A stretch of DNA of 64,000 nucleotides from Linyphia triangularis (taxonomy: Eukaryota > Arthropoda > Arachnida > Araneae > Linyphiidae), in the NCBI GenBank assembly GCA_963978545.1, contig OZ021726.1, positions 30,848,459-30,912,458 on the forward strand. The letters run 5' to 3'. A program made the translations under genes and the position numbers. The notes beneath the pieces were generated by a model. It had not been told where the DNA came from and did not search any database. It worked only from the letters and a program-made list of their open reading frames with translations. This document shows positions 43,801 to 55,800 of the stretch, in pieces. How positions within the stretch are numbered: the first letter of the stretch is position 1; every line of letters starts with the position of its first letter.

Positions 43801-46800
43801 CAGAGATAACGCTGGGAAGCGAGTTTTACAAGGAGCAGGGAATTTAACATTATGGTAATAGCAATCTCGCCAAATTGGCGAGATAGAGCCAAGTTGGCGA
43901 CGGTTTTGGTGAGTATTTTTTGTTGCCAAACTTGTCGACCATTTGGCGAAATTTTCGGTCCCCATGTACATGTATAGGACTTTTCGACAACGATCTGGAA
44001 AGTTCTCCAAATATCTCCCTCTGGAAGTTTTGTAAAGATTCGCCTTTCCTATATAAGACTGGCCAAGTGAGCAAGGAGTTGAGTTGAGTCAGTGAATTAG
44101 TTGAGTCCGTTAGTTGACTGAAATTACTGAGTTAGTTGAGATACTGACTGAGTGGAGTTACTGTCAGCGAGCATTCAGAGAGTTCTGAAAGCAAACTGTA
44201 TTGCATTGTCTTTTGCAGTGATTTAGCAGTTGTGTGTCAAGATTAACTACTGTTTGAGCTCTATTGTTGTGTAAAGAGCTGTATTAAATCTTCTAGAACG
44301 AGAAGTTCAGGTTTTGTAAAAGAATCTGTGAAGAGTATATCGGAATAAATTTCTGCAAGTGTTAATCTGCTTTAGCTTCAAATCTTTCGAAACCAACCAC
44401 GCAACAATATGTTAATTGAATTAGACAACTTAAACATTCAAGATATTTTTTTCCAAATTTAACAAGAAAGAATCATTTAATTTAGCATTAGATTATAGCC
44501 AACCCTTTGGAACGTTATTTGCCATCCTCTAACGGCTTTTAAAAATTATTTTTACTATAGGTAATATGCTCTACAACAAACTTGGAGCAGTTATGGTACA
44601 AACGGAGAACGACTTGTATAAAATCAATAAAATTACTATACAGAGTACTGAAAGAGGAAGATAGATTCTCTAGCATTGATACAGTTTAGTGGAGGAAAAT
44701 TGAAAAATTTATGGCAAGTTAAAAATGCTGCATTGTGGAGGTAAATTCCTTTAAATAGCTAGTTAAAAAAAATAAAAGCTAATGGCTAGGTTGACCGGTA
44801 GAAATTAACCCTTTAAAAGGCAATTGCATTGGTAGTATAATAAGATGGTAAATACCAGTATTAATCTAATGATTTAAGTAAATTTGTTTCCTTTTGACTT
44901 GGGCACAATTTACTGACAAGCAACTTGGAACAAATTGAAAATGTGAGTGTACATCACCAGCCCTACAATTGCACATAACATAAACAAGTGACCACAATTG
45001 TTTAATAGTTCATTTAATAAAATTACAGTGAGTTATTTTTTATTTTAGATTCACTAAACATTTATGCTAAATTTTTGATTAATAATTAACCAAACAAATG
45101 CAAAATAAATAAAATTAGGCAAATGAAAGAAATGTGTTTAAGTACTACTTACCGGCAACACAACGCCCCTTAATGTAATTTCTCCTGTCATGGCAATATC
45201 AGACCTCACAATGCGTCCTGTAAATAATGACACCAGTACTGTCAGAATTGTCACCCCTGCAGATGGTCCATCTTTTCCAACAGCTCCAGCAGGGAAATGG
45301 ATGTGAATATCTGTACTCTCCATTAAATCTGCACCACGTGTGATTTTAATTCCAAACTATATTTAGAAATAAGGATGCACTTACTAAACAAAATGTAATA
45401 ATTAAAACCAAGTTTTAAAATTTTAACTTCAACCTGTTATAAATTTTAAGCTTAAATGAATTAATTAAGAAAATTTTCAAACCAAATCAACCTCATTTGA
45501 AAACTTTATTGTTGAAAGGATATTTGTCTAACTCTTTTGTTATCACTTTGAAAAGTTTCTTGTTCCAAATGCTCAGGGAATTTAAGGGTTAAAACAACCT
45601 ATGATTCAATTAAAATTGTAGAATTGTAGAATTGAAGATAAATAAGGTTGTTTCTTCACTTTTTAAAGATTTTGTCCTCTTTACATTTAGTTCAAAACTG
45701 TACGTTCACAACACAAGTCAAATGAAATGCTCGTAAAAATTGCAATCTCTTTTACTATTTGTATTGACTTTGTAGTCTAAAAAATTTTTAAACATTTTTT
45801 TCTGATAAGAAAACTCAATTAAGAAAACCTTATGTTTCAAGTTTTTTCTACAGCAAGAGCACTTTCTGAGATGTAAAACATTAAAATAAAACAATTCAAA
45901 CATCACTATAATTCTTTTTCCATTCCAACAATATAGAAACTTATATAAAAAAATTCATAATATTCCCACTTACTATTAGTAAACTTGCAAATAATAAAGA
46001 CATTCAAGTATATAGTTAATATGTTTCACAATAGTGTCATTAAACTAAGTTTACTTAATTCAAAATCAGGAAAAGTCATTGAAAGGGCATTTGCACAGCA
46101 CAAAAATTACTGTGTCTAACAAAAAAGGAATGTCAAAATTCTCAGAGGTTATTAATATTAGCAATTACTAATAAACCATTTTAAAACTGACATCTTAGAA
46201 ACAATTACAAAAGTTTTATAAAAACAGACCCAATCCTTGCTAAATAAAATATCATTTATGAGGCATAAATCATTGTTTACCTCATGAATGTTAGAACGAA
46301 CCAAATTCAAAGCCAGTTGTGCAGACTCCTGCATGATACTCCCAAGTTGCCCAGTAAGAATGAGTTGTCCATCTCCATCCATCTTTGTTGCTTCCACATA
46401 CATTATTTCACCACCAACCGTTGTCCAAGCTAAACCCACTGCTACCCCTGGTTGACCCAATCGTCCAGTTACTTCGCTGTCATATATAGGGGTCTGTAAA
46501 AAATATCAATACTTTTGTAATGAACACATTTCATATAATCAATTATTTAAATTTTGTTCCTGATTAAAGTTTAGTATCAACAAGACATTTGAAACATATA
46601 ATACCTACTTAATATTTTCAATCAAACATAACAAAATGAAACTAATCAACACACTTAATATTTTGTGATTAAAGTTGCATTGCAACAATATTACTTTTTC
46701 TTTAAATTCCAGTCACAGAATAATGATTTGTAAGTAGAAAATGTCAATAAGATTTGTGGGATAGCAAGTTTTTGGTTTGATTATCTTATTACTTATTCAA

Positions 46801-49800
46801 AATGTTAATAAGTTACATTTAATATCGACATTTACTTTTATAGCTGCAATAATTCTTCATGGAAATACATACGGGTAATTTAGTTTACTACAAATAAACT
46901 TTATATATTTCATGTTATTCCTATTAGCTTGATTTTTCATTAAAACGACTTCATAAGACGTTAAATTTTATAAGATTATTTGTATTTATTTTTTACAAAA
47001 AAATAGAGTGAGTTATTTAGTTATTACTAGGTATCCCATCAAATGTTCGTTAGCCATTAGTTAGAGGTAGGTTGCTAGAAGCACCATCGATTTCTTGATT
47101 CCTTTCTTTACATCAAGTCTAAAAAGCATATGAATTTAAACAAGACATTGTTTCTCAAAACAATAATTTTCACTTATAATTTCTTATAAAATAATGTCTT
47201 TTCAGACAAATAACAGATATTTTTAAATATTACAACAGTAACAAAATGGAACTTTTTTAATTGAAAATTATCAGCTTACAAGCAACTATATCTGTACAAA
47301 TTTGAACACTCTATAAAGTGGTATACATGTATTGAGTTAAAAACTGAATACATACCCCCAATATATCTATAACTGCTTCCTCATCAATTATGATAGGAAG
47401 TTCGGGTGGAAGATCTAATGGACTTAAAGCTAAATTTTTATCATTCTGTGGAACTTCTTTCGAAGCGCCCCTATCTTCCACAACAACAGGAGAACTTTTT
47501 CTGGGTGTGAGAAGTCTTTGCTTTTCTATAACTTTCACTGCTACAGCACGACACACAGCGCCTAGTTTCCTTTCTAGACCTCGAACACCAGCTTCTCTTG
47601 TGTATTTAGAAACTGCAATAAGTATACTTTTTAGAATAGATAATATTTAGCATTTTAAATATATAAAGAGCATTTAGGGAGACTATCCTTTTATTTTTCC
47701 TGATGAGAGAGGGCAATTTTAAAACCCATAATTATATAACCGATAAAAAAAAGTTAATATAAATCCTTTATATGCATTGCCAACTTTTATATACAATTTC
47801 AACTTATTAAGCTCAGATCGAGTTTTCATAGTTTTTGACCACTAGGAACAAAACATCCATTCCAAACTATTAAGTAACTTCTTTTTGGAACACAAAACTT
47901 GATTGAATACACTGTCATCCCCAACGAGTGTGTCTGCCGAGTTTCAAAGTTTCGGCTCGATTAGATGACGCAAAGTAGATTTATATATTACCCAAAGCGT
48001 GAATTAAAGTGTATTTAAAAGCAGCCTTTTAGTGACAGCCACACCCCCACGATTTGTTGCAATGCATTATCTTCAACATCAAATCTATCTGTTTCAGTTC
48101 GATTGAACTAGGAAGTCAAGTGTGCAATAAATTATATCATCCAAAACAATAGTAACATGAGTAAAAGCAGTCTTTTAGTGACAGTGACGGACCGCAACAC
48201 TTGATATAATGCATTCTTATCGACAACGATTCTATCTGTTAAATTTCAGAATGATCATATGACTGCAAGTTGGTTTATTAGTATTCTGAAGCGATAATAG
48301 AAGCATGTGTAAAAACTACCTTTTAATGTCCCTAACAGTCCCCAAAACTTGATAGAATACATTTCCATCGACATAAATATATCTGCCAAGTTCAACCCTG
48401 ATTGGATGATGGCAAATGGGTTAATTAGGCCTCAGCAGATTTGCCCAACAGCCACACCCCACACACAAAATCGAAAAAAGACATAGCATGGATTGTTAAA
48501 TGGATATAATACAATAAATTGAATAAATTTTTTACAACTGATTGAAGTCAATTTACCAACAATATTATCCATACTGAAATCATCATAAGTTGATTATTTT
48601 GATTTTTTATTAGTGATATTATTATAAGGTTCTGTGCAATAGAGCTACAGAAAATTGGTTCAATTGAATGTTATCTGACACAAGAGCTACGTGAGGGTTA
48701 TGTTGCAGCCGAACACTGGTAGATCATTATCTACGAGAAGGTATGACAGTCTTAGATTTTCTTACATTTGCATCTCCAATAAGAGGAAACCTGGAAAACT
48801 ATTATCAAGCAGTCTAACAATAAAGCAAGATTCGGCTGTTCCAATTATCGTCAAACATTTATTCCTTTTTTTAATCCGATATTTCAGAGTTTCGAAGTAA
48901 AAATAGAGTTCTAGTTCTTTTGCATGCCAAGCGAGTTTTTGACCTCTGAGTAATTAATTTAGCTGAAAAATAAAACTGGCAATTTATTAAACGAAAGCAG
49001 TAAACTAATCACTAGTACTGTCTCAAAGACAGAGTAAAACTACACTGTAATTATCAATATCATAATAAATCAAACCACATTTTCTCATTTATACTTTTTC
49101 TAAAACTAATAACAAAATATTTTACCTAAACTATTATTCACGATAGATATGAATATGAAACAACATAGATTGTAATCTAATACTGTGTTCTATAACCAAA
49201 ACAATTATCAGAGTTATAGTAATAAATTACAAGCGACCCAAGCTGTGTAATGTTTTTACAATTGGAAGTTTTAAATTAAATGGAAAATACTAAACAACAA
49301 TCATTTCTTTGAATTTATACACCAATAACAACTTTTAAGAAAAATAGATAATTTAGATTAATGTACAGAAAAGAGGAAATTTAAAATAGTAAAAAGCTCA
49401 AATATCTTTCATACTAATAGTTTTGATGGCTTCGTCTGTAATTTGTATCATATCATAATTCAGGCCATGTTCTTTCAGCTGTTTTGGAACCAGATGATTC
49501 CGTGCTATATGTTCCTTCTCATCATGAGTATAACCTGGTACTGATATAATCTGAAAATAAGGTAAATTTTACACATTAAAAAAAATTTAAATAGAAATTC
49601 TGAAAGTGTTCTTATAAGTAAAAACAAAAGATATGCATTTCTTAATGATATAAATAACCAATTAAAAATATTGAAGGAAAATCTAATAAAAAATAGTAAT
49701 AGAAAGTTGATTAAGAAAGTTAGAAGCAACAAACTGCTGTACAGAATGTGAAAAAACGGGAAAATCTATTTCAGCATTTAGAAGAGGAATGTAATTCTTC

Positions 49801-52800
49801 TACTGTTTCCAAATAAATTGTTATATTGTTGCGTTGATGGGTTCGAAAGACTTGAAGCCAAAGCAGATTAACACTTGAAGAAATTTATTCCGCTATAACT
49901 CTTCTTAGATTCTTTTACAACTCCAGAACTTCCCAACTAACAGATTCAATACAGCTCTTTACACAACAATGGAGCACAAACAGCAGTTAAACTTGATACA
50001 CAACTGCTATTATCAACGCAAAAGGCAATGCAATACAGTTCACTTTCGGAACTCTCTGAATGCTCGCTGAGAGACAACTCACTCAGTAACTCCACTCTCT
50101 CAACTCACGGCCGGCATTATATATGAAAGTCAATCTTTGCGAAACTTCCAAAGATAGAAATTTGGAGAACTTTCCAGATTGTAGTCGAAAAGTCCTATAT
50201 ATGTACATGGGAACCGAAAATGTCGCCAACTTTGGCGACATTTGGCGATTTCTCGCCAAATTTGGCTACAAAAATTAGTTGCCAAAACCATCACCAATTG
50301 GTTCTATCTCGCCAACTTGGCGAGATTGCCATTACCCATAATGTTGAATAGCCTGGCCTTGTAAAACTCGTTTCCCAGCATGATCTCTGTAAAACTCGTT
50401 TTCAAGCATTAAGAGACTCATTGCAAGAAAGCGAAGACGAACCCTTGCACTGCCTTATGCGAAATGTACATAAATTTCCCCTTTTACATAATTAATACTA
50501 CGAAATATTTATAAATAAACAGAGATTCGTAACATTATTAATGAATTATAACTGTTAAGTAATTATCGTGATTTTAAACAATTAAAATCTAATCAAAAAG
50601 AAAAAAAATCTTATTTAAAATCTACTATTTTGTGTAGAAAAGCACAATTTCAGAGTAGGTAATGTAAAACACTAAACGAAATGCACGTCACTTTTGCTTC
50701 CCATATCTACCGAGTAATTAATTTTGCAACTGAACAAAAAAAAACATTCATTCAACTTGTTAAAAGATCAAAATGCTGTCATAAATTGTGACCAACCAAC
50801 ATGTATGTATACTAAGGTATCACACACAAAAAATTGCCCATATCTAATAATAACTTACCTCCATTCTATCCAGCAAAGCAGGAGGGATAGTTCGCACACT
50901 ATTAGCCGTAGCAATAAACAGGACTTGCGACAAATCAAAAGGCACATTCAGATAACTAATTTCGAATTAAGAAATAAATACATATTATAATACTTAAACT
51001 TTAGATTTTTTTTTTTCTCTAATTCTCTAAGAAAATCAAATCTTATGACAATTCTAGCTTTCTGTTACTCATCAAAGTCAAACAATAAACTAGATTATTA
51101 TTTAACTTCATAAATCTCGTTCCTAATTCATATATCTCCCTCAAAAGCAGTTAGAATTATGTAAAAAAAATTAGTAAGTACCAATTAGTACGGAATTTTC
51201 GACATACTTCAGTGGTTTAAACAAAAAAAATCATAAACACACAAAACTCTGCATGCCACTTAGTTTTCTTACAGAATTACTGTTCCCCAAAATAAAGAAT
51301 AAAACATAACAAATTCAATCCATAATTAGAGAGAAATTAAACCGGTTACTCAAGAGATGTGTTTAAAGTTGGAACTTATCTTATCATACTACTTAGGTCT
51401 CAAAAGATTGTTGTGCGTAACGAAAATATTACTTACAAAAAAAAAATTTAATACAGGTAATATAGGCTGTGGTTGAAATTAAAAAAAAAAATATTTTGAA
51501 ATTTAAAAAGGATACTGGTCAGTAAAATTGCAATTTTGTTCTGGGTCTAGAACTTCCAACATAGCAGCAGCAGGATCCCCATGAATACCAGTACACTAAA
51601 ATGTAGAAAATAAATAAAATTACCTCAAATACTAGATATTTTTATAACTTCACAAATACACTTTTATCATCTTTTGCAAATTTTACTATTAGTTACAATG
51701 AAGAAATAAATTATACAAAAACATCAGTACAAAAATATAAAAACATTTCTTAACTATGTTTACTTATTTTTAACTTTAATAATACTGGAATGCAAGGCAT
51801 TTATTTTCTTAAAACTCACCATTTTATCAATCTCATCAAGAAGAAACACTGGGTTTTTTACGCCAACAGTTCTTAAACCTTGAATTATTCTACCAGGCAT
51901 AGAACCAATGTAAGTCCTCCGGTGCCCCCTTATATCAGCTTGATCACATACACCACCTAGTGATATCCTGGTATGAAGTAGATTTTTATTTTAGAATTTA
52001 CTCTATTAATAGGAAAACAATCTTAATAATTCAGATAATCTAAAGTTATATTTCAGATATTGTATTACTAATGCATTCCTAAAAAGCATCATTTTAACAA
52101 AGGATTAGTTATAGTTCAAGTTATAAAACCATTAATTATTAATTTATTTACCACACATTAGTTTAACCTTTATTACAGTGCATTACAAAATGATAGTGCC
52201 ACCCAATAAATACTTAATTACTCTTGTGTAAAAAAGAAGGATATGTTGCTAACATTTTAATCCATGCAGAACTTGAAAAAAATTTACTTTATACATTACT
52301 TCCATCATACAAAGAGTATTTGAATTTAAAAAAAAAAAAAAACAGAAATAGAGAAATCACTGTTTCAAAATGACAGGACCACTGATAGAAGAAAACAAAA
52401 TTAAAGTAGCATCAGAAAGAAATTTTTCTATCTTTTTTCCAAAATTAGTTCGTAAATCTTCTTGACATGCTTTCTACAAGCTTTTGAATATAGTTTTTGG
52501 AAATTTCTGCCCATTTTAACAATATATTAGTCCTTAGATCATCAATGCAGTTCTACTGCTTACCTCCTGCATAAACAGCTCTTGCAAGAATGCTCCACGT
52601 TTTCCACCGGATTGAGGTATGGACCATTTAAAAGTAGAATTTGCCACATGAATAGGTGTGTTATCCTACTGAAATTTGAATAATGGACTACCAATGTTTG
52701 CAGTATTGGATAGCAAGTAATGTTCAAGCACTCTTTGGTATCCTACAGCATTCAGACGATTATTTATGAAGGATATATCAGTATTTCAGTCCCATCTGAA

Positions 52801-55800
52801 TCAAGTCCATATCATAACAAAACCACCATCAGCTTGCCTTTTCAAAAAAAAAAAAATCCCTTTGTCATTGCAAAGGCCATGCCAATAATACTGGCAACAG
52901 TCTGGCTTATCCAAATTAATTATTTTTTCATCACTAAAGAATACTCGATGACAATCGTGCTGCTAAGCTATAACTTCCCATGCAAATTTCAAGTGCTTTT
53001 GTACTTCTGTCAGTTTTGGAGTAGCTTTTATTGCCTGCTTAATACAGAAAAGCTTGTATTACCTGATTTTAAGGACCTTTTGTTATTCTTTCAGAGGATT
53101 TCTGTTGGAAAAAAAAGTTGTTAATTACATTATGTGACCTAATTAAAAGTATGGCAATTTCACGGTTTGATTTTCCACAATGTTTACAAGCAAGAATTTT
53201 GCTTCTCTCCATTAATAACAAACTTTGATAACGACCCATTGGTTATTTTGTACATGGTCAAAATTATCAATGTAAAAACAGTTTTACTATAATTAATTTA
53301 CAATAGCAAACATTCGAAAAACCTAGTGGACCTATCATTTTGTAATGCACTACAGTTTTAACACAGGAGCTATTTTTGCAGACATGTCTTTAAAATTGTA
53401 CATTGTAATATAAACACACACAAAACCATTATTCATATACAAAGGAATTAGTTTTAACTATTCCAACTGTTCTTCAGTCAATAACATACAAGTATAAACA
53501 TAATAGAATGATATATTAGTTTATTCTCATTCTTTTAAACAAATAGCAGATATATACTTGCCTATGAAACTCTCGACCAAGTGATTGAGATATTGATCTA
53601 CCAACACTCGTTTTGCCAACACCTGGAGGTCCCACAAAACATAAAATTGGACCTTTTAACGTGTTTTTCAATTGTTTAACTGCTAAGTATTCAAGAACTC
53701 GTTTCTTTAATTTTTTCATTCCATAATGATCTGCATCTAAATCTTCTCTGCAACAAAATAAGAATAAGACAGTAGTGGATAAAAGTATAGAAACTTAACC
53801 TTAACACATGAAAATTACTGTTTATGTTTATAAAACTACCTCTTTTAGTATGATTTTACCATCCATGCTTTTAACATTTATTCCTATTATATTCATCATT
53901 TATCTTTAACAAAAACTAACAAAATGAAAAGAAAAATTTTTAAAAAATAAGACTAAATACCAAATATTTGTTGAATAAAAAAATTAACCCTAATATGCAC
54001 ATGCTGAGTGACATATCATCACTAATATGTGCATGCTGGGTGACATATCATTTCATTCATCATTTATATTTAACGGAAACTAACACAATGACAAAAAAAA
54101 AATTCAAAAAAATATGGCTAAATACCAAATATTTGTTGAATAAAAAATGTAGCGCTAATTTGCATATGCTGAGTGGCAAAGTAGCATTTCATTAATTGAA
54201 ATCATGTTTAGAAAGCGTGAACCAAGATTAACTTTGTGTCTTGTGTAAAAATCTTTAGTAAAATATATATATAGCTGTACTCTTGAGCACAGCCATAGTA
54301 CTTCTTTTTAAATTGTACATAATAAATATTGCTAGCAATTTTTTTATGAAACATATTTACAGATCTAATTAGTCATTGCTTTGTTTTAAGTGTGGTTCTT
54401 GGAAACATTGCCCATCCAGGGGTCAAAGTGACAAAATAAGAATATATAGGATTTTTTGGAAAAAATATAGGACAATTTAAAACATCAAATAACTGCACAC
54501 AGTTGCTACTGAACATAAAAATTAACTTGTTATATTGTATTTAAGAGAATAGAAAACACACCTTAAAAAAAAAATTAAAAAAAAATTGCCTGATCCTGAA
54601 TATGTTATCCATTATTGCCTCAATATTCCATCACTAAATAAAGTTTTATTAATTACATTATTTGCAATCTTGAGTCTTTTGCTTCCAGCATCAATAACTG
54701 CTTGAACTACTCCAATTTCTTTAAGTATTTTCTTTTTATCCCTGTTTGCAGTCTTTTGTTGGTTCAGATTTACTATTCAGTGTCGGTTGGATTGGCGGCG
54801 ATAAGTGGGAGATTTAGCTCCGAATGTGGCGAACCCCTACTGACCGTTTGGATTTGACAACACAGCGTATTGACGTCATTTTCAATTTTGGCGACTTTTA
54901 TGAAAAAATCGTGGCTAATATTCCGAATCCGGTACGGATTCTGCACCAAAGTGATTTTCGCCAAAAAATGGAAGTCCTGCCATTTTTTTTAAGAGCAAGA
55001 GAACTGCCTATGGTTGCCATAATTAGCCGTGGTTTGATGTAAACAATACGTGGTGCAGAATCAGTATCGGTATTGGAATAAAAAAATAGCCATTCGACAT
55101 CTTACAGTAAATCTTAACCCTTTTGTTTCCTTCATCAATTATTGACTGAGCATTCAAAATGTTCTTTAGTAGTCCTGCAAGTTAATCACAAGTTGTTTTT
55201 CTCAAGGCAGAGTTTTGTTGCTGCATCTCTCTCTGTATTATGACCAATTAATTTACTACGTTGGAAGAGAAAACAAATCTGAAATTCAAGACCGCGTGCA
55301 ATGGAAAAGTTCACGTTTACAACTCCCGCGTCCACCGGTCCAGTAGAGTTGAGTTGTAGGTTATTGCAGCACGTGACGTCACAAGAAATAAAACGCCGCC
55401 GTTACAAACATCGCTTTCGATCGCACCAAAGAATCCGAAATATAAAAAATGGCAACGAACGGCGCCGTTATTACGAATTCAAAGAAAATATAGATCGAAT
55501 CAATATAGAAATATAGGATATATAGGACAATTGTAAAATATAGGACAATATAGGACGTATTTGCCGATTTAAAAAAATATATAGGATTTATAGGACATAT
55601 AGGACGTCTGCGACCCCTGCCCATCACTCACCAGTCTCCACCTAACCTCTAAATACTTAAATCTTAATTATTTTGCCCCACATCTATCTCAATATTAATT
55701 AAAAAAGTCAATAACAATGATCATATATGTGTTTTGTTTAGATTGAAAAGCAAGAAAAAATAATATTTTGTTTAATCAATGTTAGCTAATGTACTCATAT

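Larger units (their letters stand above)
40069..44406 (+). mobile_element. Solo LTR (copy 2) split by a TIR element, in a LONP2 intron
   Basis: Pieces 40069-40177 and 43765-44406; ends TGTTACAAATTTC and ACGCAACA; ATAT target duplication at 40065-40068 and 44407-44410. It includes the TTGGCGA array (43865-43950), GGAAAGTTCTCC near 43998, and a TATATAAG box near 44051. Same family as 6411-13869. Confidence 0.87.

Noticed and set aside
52720..53124. 134-codon + strand frame
   Set aside because: It is antisense to decayed Tc1 transposase on the - strand and has no independent motif.
53556..53561. GT donor just after LONP2 exon 6
   Set aside because: Its use shifts the frame and gives a stop in exon 7; the GC donor keeps the Lon sequence intact.
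54417..55619. Assignment of the CAGGGGTC family to hAT by its ends
   Set aside because: Both copies show 6-bp duplications when the symmetric CAGGGGTC ends are used; an 8-bp reading works for one copy only with asymmetric ends. Left unassigned.
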